Below are positions 46,556 through 56,761 of a DNA stretch of 64,000 nucleotides, piece after piece. The notes under the pieces were generated by a model. The model saw only the letters and a list, made by a program, of their open reading frames with translations, was not told the DNA's origin and searched no databases. A program made the translations under genes and the position numbers. The stretch spans positions 57,452 through 121,451 of the forward strand of contig NZ_WUQJ01000030.1 of the NCBI RefSeq assembly GCF_011074955.1. Reading direction: 5' to 3'. Numbering within the stretch: position 1 is the stretch's first letter; each line of letters opens with the position of its first letter. Source of the stretch: Marinobacter caseinilyticus. Its GTDB lineage: Bacteria > Pseudomonadota > Gammaproteobacteria > Pseudomonadales > Oleiphilaceae.

Positions 46556-48733
46556 GTGAAAACTGCCATCAATTCGAGCTCCTCAACCCAGCAGGCTGTG
46601 CATCGTATGAAAAAACTCTCTCTTAAAGTAAAACTTTATGCCTTGGTCGTCGCACTGTTATCGCTGATGGGTCTGAGCATGATAATCACCGCCCAGCTTT
46701 CATTGAGCGACATGGAAGGGCGTTTGACCGGTGAAACTCGTGAGATGGTACAGACTATTGTGATTGAGCGTCTGGATGCAACGGCAGGTCAATACGGTGA
46801 GCTGGTCAGTGGTGTGTTCAATTCAGCGTATAAAATCCCGGAAATTATCAGGGGCGTCATTCTCCGTAATATCCAGTCCGGTAGTTCCGGACGTATCAGT
46901 CGGCGGGACTTGCAGGAAACCATTGGCTCGGTGCTGGCCGAGCAGCAGGCATTGAGTTCGTTATACGCCCAGTTTGAACCTGACGCCTACGACGGCCAGG
47001 ACCGTTATTTCACCGGGGGTGTTGAGGATCACAGCAGTGACGAAGGGACGTTGGAAATCTATTATTACCGGGCGCCCAGCGGTGAAGTGGTGTTCAATCG
47101 GACAGAAGACCCCGCGCAAAAATATCTGGATACCCGGAACGAATTTGGTATCCGGGAGGCCGAGTGGTATCTGTGCTCCATGGACTCGAAAACGCCGTGT
47201 ATTATGGAGCCCTACGAGTATGAGATTGAGGAAGGCTACCGCGAGCTGATGACCAGTCTGGTCATGCCCATCCTGGATGATCAGAGCTTTGCGGGGGTGG
47301 TGGGTGTGGACATCAACCTGTCCACCTTCCAGAAAATCATCAAATCAGTGAGCGATGAGCTGTATGACGGCCAATCCCGAATCACACTGTTGAGTCAGGA
47401 CGGTCTGATCGCCGGTTCCAGCCATTACACCGAAGCCTTGGGCCGACCGCTGTCAGAGGCGGTCCCAGAGTATGCGGATGTGTTTGCTGAACTGCACCGG
47501 GGGACACGGACCTTCGACACGGGTGAGACGTTGGCGGTGTCCTACCCCATTGAAATTGACCTCCCCGGCGCCGAATGGTCGCTATTGATCGAGTTGCCCC
47601 GGACGGTTGCCCTGGCGGACTTGAAAGCAGTCACGGCACTGCTGTCAGATGAAGTGGCAGCAACGGCCGAGCGTCAGCTTTTAGTCGGTATGGTGGTGTC
47701 CATCATTGCCGTTGTTGGTTTGATCGTGTTGGTGCGCTCAGTGACCCGGCCGCTGGACCTGATTCGTGACCGGATGCAAAGTCTGGCCAGTTCCGAGGGC
47801 GACCTGACCCACGAATTATCGATTGATACTCATGCCGAGCTCATTGCGCTGGCGGGTGGTTTTAACGACTTCCTGTCTCGACTCCGGGACATGATCAATG
47901 ATTTGAAGTCAGTGAATGTCCGGGTCCGGGAGCAGGCCAGTGACGTTCGCATAATCGCGCAAGAAACGGAGACCAACACCGAGCGTCAGAATCAGGAAAT
48001 CGACAGCGTCGTCACCGCCATGAACGAAATGTCTGCGGCCGCCAGTGAGGTGGCAACGTTTGCGGGCGATGCAGCAGCCAATGCCCGGGAGGCCAGCGAC
48101 GGTGTTCGGGCAACGCAACACACACTGTCGACGGCGGTGACCGGCGTCAGTGCCTTAGCCGGCGACATGGAGAACGCCAGTGCGGCCATTGGCCACGTGG
48201 CCAGCCGCAGTGACGACATCAACCGCATTATTGAGGTGATTCGCGGCATTGCCGAGCAGACCAATTTGCTGGCCCTAAACGCGGCGATTGAAGCGGCCAG
48301 GGCGGGGGATCAGGGTCGTGGCTTTGCCGTCGTTGCGGATGAAGTCAGGACGCTGGCCTCCAAGACTCGTGAGTCCACCGATGAAATCAGCCAGATGATC
48401 GACGGCCTGCAGCAGGAAGTGAGTCAAACCGTCACCGTGATCCGGGATGGGGTCGACCGGGCCACGACTGCGGTTGAGGGTACAAAGGAGGCGGATCTGT
48501 CCCTGGCGGACGTCGTTGAACGCATCGCGGTCATCGTCGAGCACGTCACTCAGGTGGCCACGGCGGCGGAAGAGCAAAGTTCGGTCAGTGAGGAAATCAA
48601 CCGCAATCTTACCAACATCGGCGATGCCGCCAGCGATCTGCGAGGACTGGCCGAACGGGTGCGCAACAGCGGCCAGGCGCTTGACAATCAGGTTGAAACG
48701 CTGGATCAGGAACTGGGCCGCCTGAAAACCTGA
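46556..48733 (+). CDS. Methyl-accepting chemotaxis protein with large periplasmic sensor
   Basis: A 725-residue chemoreceptor: membrane helix 1 (residues 25-46), a periplasmic region of about 325 residues with Cache-like features ([34 protein letters not shown]), helix 2 ([19 protein letters not shown], near 376), HAMP ([27 protein letters not shown]) and a full MCP signalling hairpin with tip [18 protein letters not shown]. No C-terminal NWETF pentapeptide. Start taken as the GTG at 46556; an ATG at 46607 ([13 protein letters not shown]) is equally plausible. Confidence 0.92.
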   Translation: MKTAINSSSSTQQAVHRMKKLSLKVKLYALVVALLSLMGLSMIITAQLSLSDMEGRLTGETREMVQTIVIERLDATAGQYGELVSGVFNSAYKIPEIIRGVILRNIQSGSSGRISRRDLQETIGSVLAEQQALSSLYAQFEPDAYDGQDRYFTGGVEDHSSDEGTLEIYYYRAPSGEVVFNRTEDPAQKYLDTRNEFGIREAEWYLCSMDSKTPCIMEPYEYEIEEGYRELMTSLVMPILDDQSFAGVVGVDINLSTFQKIIKSVSDELYDGQSRITLLSQDGLIAGSSHYTEALGRPLSEAVPEYADVFAELHRGTRTFDTGETLAVSYPIEIDLPGAEWSLLIELPRTVALADLKAVTALLSDEVAATAERQLLVGMVVSIIAVVGLIVLVRSVTRPLDLIRDRMQSLASSEGDLTHELSIDTHAELIALAGGFNDFLSRLRDMINDLKSVNVRVREQASDVRIIAQETETNTERQNQEIDSVVTAMNEMSAAASEVATFAGDAAANAREASDGVRATQHTLSTAVTGVSALAGDMENASAAIGHVASRSDDINRIIEVIRGIAEQTNLLALNAAIEAARAGDQGRGFAVVADEVRTLASKTRESTDEISQMIDGLQQEVSQTVTVIRDGVDRATTAVEGTKEADLSLADVVERIAVIVEHVTQVATAAEEQSSVSEEINRNLTNIGDAASDLRGLAERVRNSGQALDNQVETLDQELGRLKT

Positions 48734-48891
48734 ACGAAGCCGCCCATTTCAATCAGCTTTGGCTATCGGAGCCATTCAAACCATTAAGTTTTAATCGAAG
48801 TGCTGCTCTGTCATCATCGGCCGGGTACTCATTTCAAGCGGTGTCACGGCGGTGATACACGTGAATTGTTATTGGCCCGGAGGCTAGCATT

Positions 48892-49146
48892 ATGGAACGC
48901 GTCACTATTTTCGGTCGGTCAAGCTGTGGCTTTTGTACGCGAGCCAAGGAACTGTGCGAGATCAAAGACATTCCGTTCCGGTACATTGATATTGTCGAAG
49001 AAGGCATCAGCAAGGCGGATCTGGAGAAAACCATTGGCAAACCGGTGGCAACGGTACCGCAGATATTTGTCGGGCAAGAGCATATCGGTGGATTTGATCA
49101 GTTCTCGACTTACATCGACCAGCATGCACCAGCTTCCGTACGGTAA
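48892..49146 (+). CDS. Glutaredoxin, CGFC active site
   Basis: An 84-residue dithiol glutaredoxin, with Cys12 and Cys15 in SSCGFCTRAKELC, the cis-Pro loop ATVPQIFVGQEHIGGFDQF and the typical C-terminal helix. It reduces disulphides using glutathione in the cytoplasm. Followed by a strong terminator shared with pfp. Confidence 0.92.
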   Translation: MERVTIFGRSSCGFCTRAKELCEIKDIPFRYIDIVEEGISKADLEKTIGKPVATVPQIFVGQEHIGGFDQFSTYIDQHAPASVR

Positions 49147-49173
49147 ACAGGCGGTAAGCACAGGGTATGCAGC

Positions 49174-49208
49174 AAAAAAGGCGCTTCTTTCGAAGCGCCT
49201 TTTTTGTT
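49174..49208. terminator. Bidirectional Rho-independent terminator
   Basis: AAAAAAGGCGCTTC and GAAGCGCCTTTTTT form a perfect stem with a 4-nt loop, with an A-run on one side and a T-run on the other. It can end both the glutaredoxin (rightward) and pfp (leftward) transcripts. Confidence 0.9.
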
Positions 49209-49255
49209 TTCGGAGCCTTAACACAACGGCACCACCGGTTGGTCCGGCGATCGGG

Positions 49256-50518
49256 TCAGATCTGAAACGGAGTTTTCAGTTTTTTCTCCGCCAACACCGC
49301 TTCCAGGTGCGCTACCCTTGGCAGCCCGTTATCGAACGGTGGGAAACTTTCGCCGGCAATGAGAGGCTCAAGGTAATCCCGGCAATCCTGGGTGATGCCA
49401 AAGCCGTCATCGCTGATGAAGTGAATCGGCATTTTCTTTTCCTGATTGGCCACTTCACTGAGCGGCGCCTCGCCAATGTGCCAGCGGTAGGGGCGTGACT
49501 GTTCGCGCACAATAATCGGCATGACCGCCTGTTTGCCTGCGATTGCCATCTCAACGGCGGCTTTGCCGACCGCGTAGGCTTGCTCAACATCGGTGGCGGA
49601 GGCAATGTGGCGGGCGGAGCGCTGCAGATAATCCGCGACCGCCCAATGGTACTTGTAACCCAGCGCCTGCTTGACCATGTTGGCCAGCGCCGGTGCAACG
49701 CCGCCGAGCTGGGTGTGACCAAAGGCATCTTTATTGCCTGCATCGGCGAGGAAGCGACCGTCTTCATATTGTGCGCCCTCGGACGCCACCACCACGCAAT
49801 AGCCATACTCTGTGACGCAATGTTCCACTCGTTTGAGGAAGGCGTCGCGATCAAACGGAATTTCCGGGAACAGGATGATGTGTGGCGCATCGCCTTCCTT
49901 TTGCCCTGCCAGACCGCCGGATGCCGCAATCCAGCCGGCATGACGTCCCATGACCTCCATGATGAACACCTTGGTTGACGACTCGCACATCGAGCGAATG
50001 TCCAGGCTGGCTTCAAGCACCGACGTGGCCACGTATTTGGCGACCGACCCGAAGCCCGGGCAGCAGTCGGTGAATGGCAAATCATTGTCGACCGTTTTGG
50101 GCACCCCGATGCAGGTAATGGGGTAGCCCATGCGATCGGCCAACTGCGACACTTTGTAGGCGGTGTCCTGAGAGTCCCCCCCACCGTTATAGAAAAAGTA
50201 CCCAATGTCGTGCGCCTGGAAGACTTCAATCAGGCGTTCATATTCGCGCTTATTCTCAGTGAAATTCTTGAGTTTGTGACGACAGGACCCGAAAGCACCG
50301 CCGGGGGTGTGCATCAGGGCCTCAATGGTTTCATTGGACTCCTTGCTGGTATCTATCAATTCTTCTCGCAGAGCGCCGATGATGCCATTGCGACCGGCGT
50401 AGACTTTGCCGATCTTGTCCGGGTGCTTGCGTGCGGTTTGGATCACGCCGGCGGCACTGGCATTGATAACGGCGGTCACACCGCCGGATTGGGCATAGAA
50501 CGCATTCTTGATGGCCAT
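49256..50518 (-). CDS. pfp: Pyrophosphate-type 6-phosphofructokinase
   Basis: A 420-residue phosphofructokinase. The substrate-specificity sites read NGGGDSQDT, with Asp where ATP enzymes have Gly in GGDGS, and VPKTVDNDLPF, with Lys where ATP enzymes have Gly in PGTIDND; both point to pyrophosphate as phosphoryl donor, and a reversible reaction. MGRHAGWIAA is the usual substrate loop. PPi-PFKs usually read GGDDS; here the first Asp is Gly. The start at 50518 (MAIKNAFYAQSGG) was chosen over an upstream reading of low complexity. Confidence 0.92.
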   Translation of the reverse strand: MAIKNAFYAQSGGVTAVINASAAGVIQTARKHPDKIGKVYAGRNGIIGALREELIDTSKESNETIEALMHTPGGAFGSCRHKLKNFTENKREYERLIEVFQAHDIGYFFYNGGGDSQDTAYKVSQLADRMGYPITCIGVPKTVDNDLPFTDCCPGFGSVAKYVATSVLEASLDIRSMCESSTKVFIMEVMGRHAGWIAASGGLAGQKEGDAPHIILFPEIPFDRDAFLKRVEHCVTEYGYCVVVASEGAQYEDGRFLADAGNKDAFGHTQLGGVAPALANMVKQALGYKYHWAVADYLQRSARHIASATDVEQAYAVGKAAVEMAIAGKQAVMPIIVREQSRPYRWHIGEAPLSEVANQEKKMPIHFISDDGFGITQDCRDYLEPLIAGESFPPFDNGLPRVAHLEAVLAEKKLKTPFQI

Positions 50519-50672
50519 CTTTGGTCGACGTCTCCTGCAGGTTGAACTCGTGCCCGGCATGATACGTCAATTGTTGGACTTTTTCATGGCCCGGGTGCAG
50601 CCAAAAATAGGCTTGACGGGATTCCTTGTTTAACCGACGCTTGGCACCAACAGACAGCGGGACAGAGTAAGA

Positions 50673-52058
50673 ATGCGTATTCATATACTGGGAATTTGTG
50701 GCACCTTCATGGGCAGTTTGGCCGTCCTCGCCCGCCAACTCGGGCATCAGGTCACCGGCTCCGACCAGGGCGTGTATCCACCCATGAGCACACAGCTGGA
50801 GTCTCAAGGCATCGCCCTGATGGAAGGCTTTGACTCGGCGCACCTTGACCCGGTGCCAGACCTGGTGCTGATCGGCAACGCCATGTCCCGGGGCAACCCG
50901 GAAGTGGAAGCGGTGCTGAACCGAAAGATTGATTACATGTCTGGCCCCGAGTGGTTAACCCGCGAAATTCTCCGCAAACGCTGGGTGTTGGCGGTGGCGG
51001 GAACCCATGGCAAAACCACCACAACATCCATGTTGCTTTGGATTCTGGACCAGGCCGGATTTGATCCCGGCTATCTGGTGGGGGGCGTGCCCAGTGATTT
51101 TCCGGTGTCGGCACGGCTGGGGTCCAGCGACTTCTTCGTGATCGAGGCGGACGAATACGACAGCGCGTTCTTCGATAAACGCTCGAAATTCGTTCACTAC
51201 CGACCGAACACGTTGATTCTCAACAACCTGGAATTCGATCACGCCGACATTTTTGAGAATGTCGAAGCCATTGAGCGCCAGTTCCACCATTTGGTTCGGA
51301 CCGTGCCGTCCAATGGCTTGATCATCCGTCCGGCCAAAGACCCGCACTTGGACCGCGCTCTCGAGCTGGGTTGCTGGAGCCCGGTGCAATCGACGGCCAT
51401 CGCCAGCGAATCGGAGGCGACTGATTGGCGGGCGGAGCTGTTGAGCGATGACGGCAGCCAATTTGTGGTGATCCACCACGAGCAACCGGTGGCAACGGTT
51501 AAATGGGGCCAGACCGGGCTGCACAGTGTGCGTAATGCCTTGGCGGCCATCGCCGCCGCCCGTCATGTTGGCGTGACGCCGGATCATGCGGTGGCGGCGT
51601 TATGCCGATTTTCGGGCGTGAAACGCAGGATGGAGCTGCTTGCCGATATTGCCGGGGTGAAGGTGTATGACGATTTCGCCCATCACCCGACCGCGATTGC
51701 CACCACCCTGGATGGGCTACGCAACAAGGTGGGCAATGAAACCATCATCGCTCTGATCGAGCCTCGCTCCAACACCATGCAGCAGGGGGTTCATCAGGAC
51801 GCTTTGCTTCCCAGCGCTGGCCAGGCGGACCTGGTGATCTGGGCCAATCTGAACAAGCTGGACTGGCTGCCGCAATTGCTGGCGCGGCAATCCGATTCTG
51901 ATCGCGAGCGTAATCTGTTGGAGTCCTCTGTTGACCGTCTGGTAACCCGGACCCTGGAAGAATTGACCCAGCCCTGTCACATTGTGATCATGAGCAACGG
52001 TGGTTTTGGCGGTATCCATCAAAAACTGATTGCCGAACTGGAGCTTACTATTGGCTGA
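50673..52058 (+). CDS. mpl: UDP-N-acetylmuramate:L-alanyl-gamma-D-glutamyl-meso-diaminopimelate ligase Mpl
   Basis: A 461-residue Mur ligase re-using tripeptide from wall recycling. N-terminal Rossmann region RIHILGICGTFMGSLAVLA, ATP loop AGTHGKTTTTSMLLWIL near residue 115, and a C-terminal domain with VYDDFAHHPTAIATTLDGLR. Size and start fit E. coli Mpl (457). ubiX overlaps its stop. Confidence 0.95.
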   Translation: MRIHILGICGTFMGSLAVLARQLGHQVTGSDQGVYPPMSTQLESQGIALMEGFDSAHLDPVPDLVLIGNAMSRGNPEVEAVLNRKIDYMSGPEWLTREILRKRWVLAVAGTHGKTTTTSMLLWILDQAGFDPGYLVGGVPSDFPVSARLGSSDFFVIEADEYDSAFFDKRSKFVHYRPNTLILNNLEFDHADIFENVEAIERQFHHLVRTVPSNGLIIRPAKDPHLDRALELGCWSPVQSTAIASESEATDWRAELLSDDGSQFVVIHHEQPVATVKWGQTGLHSVRNALAAIAAARHVGVTPDHAVAALCRFSGVKRRMELLADIAGVKVYDDFAHHPTAIATTLDGLRNKVGNETIIALIEPRSNTMQQGVHQDALLPSAGQADLVIWANLNKLDWLPQLLARQSDSDRERNLLESSVDRLVTRTLEELTQPCHIVIMSNGGFGGIHQKLIAELELTIG

Positions 52059-52707
52059 TCACGACGCAGTGTCAGAGCCGTTCGAACGGACCATCAATTT
52101 GGCCATTACCGGAGCCTCTGGCGCCCAGTACGGATTGCGACTGCTGGAATGTCTGGTGGCCGCCGATTGCCGGGTTCACGTCATGGTCAGCCGTGCCGCT
52201 CAGGTGGTGATCGCCACCGAAACCGATGTGAAGCTGCCCGGGGCCCCGGCCGCCATGCAAGCCACATTGACCGAGCGCTATCAGGCAAAACCCGGGCAGA
52301 TTCTGGTGTTTGGTCGCGAAGACTGGTTTGCTCCGCCGGCGTCGGGCTCTGGTGCGAAAGCGCCCCTGGTCATTTGCCCCTGCAGCACCGGGACACTCTC
52401 GGCACTGGCCAGTGGCGCCAGTAACAACCTCATCGAGCGGGCCGGAGACGTGGCCCTGAAGGAGCGGCGGCCGCTCATCGTCGTCCCGCGTGAGGCGCCA
52501 TACTCGGAAATCCATTTGGACAACATGCTGCGGCTGACGCGAATGGGCGCCACCATCATCCCAGCCAGTCCCGGGTTCTATCATCGCCCCGAACGGGTGG
52601 AAGACCTGATCGATTTTATTGTGGCGCGGTTACTGGATCACCTGGGCTTGCCGCAGGACCTGATGCCGCGTTGGGGTGAGGCGAGAGTCGCCCGCAAAAC
52701 CCGTTGA
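52051..52707 (+). CDS. ubiX: Flavin prenyltransferase UbiX
   Basis: A 218-residue enzyme making prenylated FMN for UbiD decarboxylases in ubiquinone synthesis. Landmarks are LAITGASGAQYGLRLLECL, PCSTGTLSALASGASNNLIERAGDVALKE in pieces (CSTGTLSALASG, NNLIERAGDV) and VPREAPYSEIHLDNMLRLTRMG. The start is probably the TTG at 52051, which overlaps the mpl stop as TTGGCTGA and has GGAG 7 nt before; a GTG at 52069 is an alternative. Confidence 0.93.
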   Translation: MADHDAVSEPFERTINLAITGASGAQYGLRLLECLVAADCRVHVMVSRAAQVVIATETDVKLPGAPAAMQATLTERYQAKPGQILVFGREDWFAPPASGSGAKAPLVICPCSTGTLSALASGASNNLIERAGDVALKERRPLIVVPREAPYSEIHLDNMLRLTRMGATIIPASPGFYHRPERVEDLIDFIVARLLDHLGLPQDLMPRWGEARVARKTR

Positions 52708-52822
52708 TGGCATGTCGGCGGTTTTGGTCACTGTGATTGATGTTTTTCACCATTGAGCAGAAACCGCTAGCCAACGAGACTCTGTAAACGACATCGACAA
52801 TCAGTCATTACAGAGGTTCATC

Positions 52823-53962
52823 ATGATTCCACGCACACTGTTTGACGCCGATCTGGAAGGTTTCCGGGATTCGGTGCGGAAGTTTCTGGAACAGGAGGCG
52901 GCGCCACACCACGCCCAGTGGGAGAAAGACGGACAGGTGAGCCGGGAAATCTGGCAAAAAGCAGGCGAACTCGGGTTTCTGTGCCCGACCATGCCCGAGG
53001 AGTATGGTGGCGTTGGCGCGGATTTCAGGTACAGCGCCGTCATCATGGAAGAAGTCTCGAGAGCAGGTTTATCGGGCATTGGCTGGACGCTGCACTCGGA
53101 TATTGTCGCCCCGTACATTCTCAATTATGGCTCCGAGGAGCAGAAGCAACACTACCTGCCCAAACTCGCCACCGGTGAAATGATTGGCGCCATCGCCATG
53201 ACAGAGCCGGGCGCCGGCTCTGATTTGCAAGGCGTCAAATCCAACGCGGTGAAACAGGGCGACCACTACGTCCTCAATGGCTCCAAAACCTTCATTACCA
53301 ATGGCCAAATGGCCGACCTGGTGATTGTGGTGGCCAAAACCGATCCCAGCAATGGCGCCAAAGGCACCAGCCTGTTTCTGGTGGAAAGCGCGTGGGAAGG
53401 CTTCGAAAAAGGCCAGAACCTCAACAAGGTGGGGATGAAGGCTCAGGACACCTCGGAATTGTTCTTTCAGGACGTTAAAATCCCGGAGACGCACCTGATC
53501 GGTGGCCGGGAAGGTCAGGGGTTCTTCCAATTGATGCAGGAACTGCCGGCCGAGCGCCTCCAGGTGGCTTTGACTGCCGTCGCCGCAGCGGAAGCCGCGT
53601 GGGAGTGGACACTGACTTACGTGAAAGACCGCAAGGCGTTTGGCAAGCCGGTCATTGCTTTCCAGAATACCCGGTTCAAGATGGCGGAAATGAAAGCCGA
53701 AATTACCGCCGCGCGGGTGTTTACCGATCGCTGCCTGGAGTTGCATCTGGACAAGCAGCTCGACATTCCCACTGCCGCCATGCTGAAACAATTGACCACC
53801 GACCTGCAGTGCAAAGTGATGGATGAATGTGTCCAGTTGCACGGCGGCTATGGCTACATGTGGGAATACCCCATCGCCCGGGCGTGGGCTGACTCACGTG
53901 TTCAGCGGATCTACGCGGGCACCAATGAAATCATGAAAGAAATTGTCGCGCGTTCGTTCTGA
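52823..53962 (+). CDS. Acyl-CoA dehydrogenase
   Basis: A 379-residue FAD flavoprotein oxidising acyl-CoA to enoyl-CoA. Signatures are AMTEPGAGSDLQGV, the RKAFGKPVIAFQNTRFKMAEMKAE segment, QLHGGYGYMWEYPIARAWAD and the C-terminal RIYAGTNEIMKEIVAR. The catalytic Glu is likely near the HGGYGY region. The chain length or branched substrate is not evident. Single gene ending in a hairpin. Confidence 0.92.
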   Translation: MIPRTLFDADLEGFRDSVRKFLEQEAAPHHAQWEKDGQVSREIWQKAGELGFLCPTMPEEYGGVGADFRYSAVIMEEVSRAGLSGIGWTLHSDIVAPYILNYGSEEQKQHYLPKLATGEMIGAIAMTEPGAGSDLQGVKSNAVKQGDHYVLNGSKTFITNGQMADLVIVVAKTDPSNGAKGTSLFLVESAWEGFEKGQNLNKVGMKAQDTSELFFQDVKIPETHLIGGREGQGFFQLMQELPAERLQVALTAVAAAEAAWEWTLTYVKDRKAFGKPVIAFQNTRFKMAEMKAEITAARVFTDRCLELHLDKQLDIPTAAMLKQLTTDLQCKVMDECVQLHGGYGYMWEYPIARAWADSRVQRIYAGTNEIMKEIVARSF

Positions 53963-53982
53963 GATCAATCCACGGTAGCGGA

Positions 53983-54008
53983 GGCCAGCACAAATAAACG
54001 TGCTGGCC
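53983..54008 (+). terminator. Probable terminator after the acyl-CoA dehydrogenase gene
   Basis: GGCCAGCAC and GTGCTGGCC form a perfect 9-bp stem with an 8-nt loop (AAATAAAC). Only a weak T-rich tail follows (GGTTACTTAAATTT), so efficiency is uncertain. Confidence 0.55.
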
Positions 54009-54108
54009 GGTTACTTAAATTTACAAATTGCCAAGCCTATCAAGGTTCCACAAGCGCTCATCCCCTACAGTGTCGTCACAACCACTCATAAGGATAACGG
54101 TTGCTACG

Positions 54109-55923
54109 ATGACTCGCCTTTTCGTTTTAGTGTTTACAGCCCTGATCACAACGCTGACCGGTTGCGGTGGTGAATCGACTGAGTACGCAGTCGATGGCCG
54201 AGATGTTGGCAGTGTCAGCAATAACCTTCCCGGTCGCTACGAGGGCACGGTCATTGATGGTTATCTGGTCAGCGCCCGAGTCTGGCTGGATGTGGACGGT
54301 GACCTGCAATACACACCGGGTCCTTTGGACGTTGAGCTGGCGTCCGGCACCACTGTGACGTTGCTCAACGGCGAACCTACCGCCCTGACCGGTGTGGGTG
54401 GCCGGTTCAGTCTCGATACTTCTGAGTTCCTTCGTGATCCACTGGAATCCGCCGACCTGAACCCGACCGATTACCCATTGGTTGCCGTCGCCATTCCAGG
54501 GCTGACTGAAGAAGAGACCCGCTCCGGCAATGTCTTGTTGAGCCATGCCTATGCCATGTCGGCGCCCCCGGGTGTCCGATATGTAACGCCGTTAACGACG
54601 TTGTCCGATATTGGCTTGAATCAGAGCGCTTTTCTGTTCGGAGCGGGCGCGATGTTTTCGCAGATACTGAATAATATCAACGTGCATGGGGACTATGTCT
54701 TGGCGGGGGATGCGCGCGCCCACGCCTATGCACGCGCTTTGGTGCGCTTCATGATGACCCAGTTCCCGGATTTTGCCAGCGAGGCAATCCGTGACGGTAC
54801 CGAGCGTGTGCTGTCCCGCGAGGCGATTAATATTATGCGGTTGTCCTATGTCAGCAATGCCGCTGCTGTCATCGCGGTCGTTGATGACGCCGCAGCCGGA
54901 GTCGGCTATGGCAATGTGGACGTGGCTTCGCTGATATTGCCGGATGTGCCTTTGGACCTGGAAGACCCCAAGGTCTTGAGAAAGCAGAGCATTAAAGCGT
55001 TTTCGGAAGACGGCCTGCCGACCAGCTCAAGCCGGTTGACGCTGTCGGCGGCATTGAATTTTGAATACAACCCGGCCGGGCAACTGCTGGAAATTGAGGT
55101 CGACGGCTGCGTCGTGCCGTCGTTGCAGGAAATCGCCCGGCTGGCCAACGCGGACGGCCGGATCAGTGCAACCGATACCCAGGCATTGCCAGCGGTTTCC
55201 TTATCGCCTGTGAGTTTGTCGTTCTATGACGAGGCCGGTGTGGATGAGCGGTTGAGTTTCGACTGGCGGGCTCGCCGGGCCGAGTTTGAAACCCGGACTA
55301 GCTGTCAAAGCGGTCTCGCAGATGCTTCGGAATTGGGCGGTGAGCCTGAACGGATCTATTCGTGGCAAATGGTCGATGGGCGGGTGGCGTCCATTACCGA
55401 TGGCGAGCACACGCTGGTGCCAAACTACACCCATTCTACCGACACATTTTTTGGGTACACGTTGAGCGACACGGAGGGACAGATTGAGGCAGTGGCGCTG
55501 ACCGATTCCATCGTCGCCTGTCTTGAAGCGACTCCTGATGAAGACTTGCTAAAAAGTCGAATCATCGCTGGCCAGCAATCCTTTACCTTCAGCGGTTACG
55601 CGCCTCAGCCAATCGGGTTTGACGGCCTCATGCTTGATTGGGATGTCCGTGACGGGAACCAGCAACTGCTGCGACGACCGTTGCTTGATCCGGCCATCGA
55701 TCAGGACGGTCAAGGTCTGGAGTGGGAGTTTGTCTATGGCGCGTCGCCCAATGACATTGCCGAGGGCCAGCCCAACCTGGTTTCAAACGCGACATTGTCG
55801 CGATACAGCGGAACGGCGCCGTGCGGGTATGACGCGACCCGTATCTCCCAGTCCGAAGTCTATGCCGTGGTTGATTACAGCTATTCAACCCTGTCGAGGT
55901 ACCTGGCTGACCAGCTCAAGTAG
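54109..55923 (+). CDS. Large lipoprotein of unknown function
   Basis: A 604-residue protein with a lipoprotein signal peptide (RLFVLVFTALITTLTGC, Cys near residue 19). After it comes VIDGYLVSARVWLDVDGDL, a pattern found at the start of several marine extracellular lipoproteins where DVDGDL suggests Ca binding. The rest shows alternating hydrophobic strands and few recognisable motifs; several Cys (about six) could form disulphides. No family recognised. The start at 54109 gives the signal peptide; AAGG is about 13 nt upstream. Confidence 0.8.
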   Translation: MTRLFVLVFTALITTLTGCGGESTEYAVDGRDVGSVSNNLPGRYEGTVIDGYLVSARVWLDVDGDLQYTPGPLDVELASGTTVTLLNGEPTALTGVGGRFSLDTSEFLRDPLESADLNPTDYPLVAVAIPGLTEEETRSGNVLLSHAYAMSAPPGVRYVTPLTTLSDIGLNQSAFLFGAGAMFSQILNNINVHGDYVLAGDARAHAYARALVRFMMTQFPDFASEAIRDGTERVLSREAINIMRLSYVSNAAAVIAVVDDAAAGVGYGNVDVASLILPDVPLDLEDPKVLRKQSIKAFSEDGLPTSSSRLTLSAALNFEYNPAGQLLEIEVDGCVVPSLQEIARLANADGRISATDTQALPAVSLSPVSLSFYDEAGVDERLSFDWRARRAEFETRTSCQSGLADASELGGEPERIYSWQMVDGRVASITDGEHTLVPNYTHSTDTFFGYTLSDTEGQIEAVALTDSIVACLEATPDEDLLKSRIIAGQQSFTFSGYAPQPIGFDGLMLDWDVRDGNQQLLRRPLLDPAIDQDGQGLEWEFVYGASPNDIAEGQPNLVSNATLSRYSGTAPCGYDATRISQSEVYAVVDYSYSTLSRYLADQLK

Positions 55924-55929
55924 TGTAAG

Positions 55930-56214
55930 GGCGGGATCGGATGGTATGGAGAGGTCGGCCTGGGCTGAGGCTGCGCGATAAAAACACTCACTGTCGTTCC
56001 AGCGAATAACTGCCCGGGGATATTTGCGGGCAAAAGCGAAAGGAAGGCTAGCGCGCTGAACGAACTCCTCGTCCTTCTGCAGCCAGGCTTTTCGAGTTTT
56101 ATCGACATGATCCCGCAGCGATCCGGCCAGGGTGGACGGCATTAATGTTGTTCGGGCCTTTGCGCCTTTGCCGACTCGCAACGCACTGATATGAGTAGTC
56201 TTTGGGTTCAAGGC
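55930..56214 (-). pseudogene. Remnant of an integron integrase (IntI) gene
   Basis: Leftward translation around 56180-56000 reads RVGKGAKARTTLMPSTLAG, SLRDHVDKTRKAWLQKDEEF and LPFAFARKYPRA, which align in order with IntI1 (REGKGSKDRALMLPESLA, SLREQLSRARAWWLKD, LPDALERKYPRA). The KYPRA text belongs to the extra domain found only in integron integrases. The fragment covers about 85-95 residues of a usual 320-340; the N-terminus and the HxxR..Y catalytic end are absent. A dead gene, oriented the same way as the complete IntI at 62465-63424. Confidence 0.65.
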
Positions 56215-56256
56215 AGGCATTTGGGTGGGCTGAGCAGACGTGCAATGAGGTGACAT

Positions 56257-56761
56257 TGGAAGAATATCTTTACCCGATCGGAAGCGTTACGGGTGAAACG
56301 ACATAGAGGCTGGGCCGCTGGCCAGAGACAGTGATTATATGAGTGTGAACTTGTGGTTTTACCCATAACCTTTCCAAATTTTGAAGCATAAAATTTCCGC
56401 TATCTTCTGTTTTGTGTTGGCTCACACAGATTTACCGGCACGTTCGTATCATGCGACTTACGTCGGCCTTTTTGTCGTCTTACGGTTAGCCCACCTAACT
56501 TCCGAATAGCCCAGTCGCTCCCGGTTAAACAAAAGTGGACATTCGCACTGCATGAAGATCTCGCCAGATACCCTCTACAAGTGGCGAGCTTTTGCCTCTG
56601 CGTCTCACCTGTGAAGCGATCAGCTTATAAAGTGCTATCCAAAGTGGTGCACAATCATTTTTGTCTCTCGCCTTCGATGCAACCGTTCCAGGTTCTCGAT
56701 AACGAGCAATACCGGCTTAGTTGCGACCCGCCGAAGCTACAATGGATCCATTTGGGGACAA
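56257..56761. other. Non-coding stretch between the integrase remnant and the imelysin operon
   Basis: About 500 bp without a supported gene. It has TAAACAAAAGTGGACATT at 56526-56543, close to the arm of a repeat beside the complete IntI (62365-62382), and an inverted repeat CTCGCCA/TGGCGAG at 56560-56588. The DUF1513 gene to the right is transcribed leftward into it; no clear terminator was seen. Confidence 0.4.

Noticed and set aside
56494..56530. ACCTAAC...GTTAAAC pair resembling attC end boxes
   Set aside because: The sites are only 37 bp apart and the sequence between them does not pair as L boxes would; too short for a normal attC.
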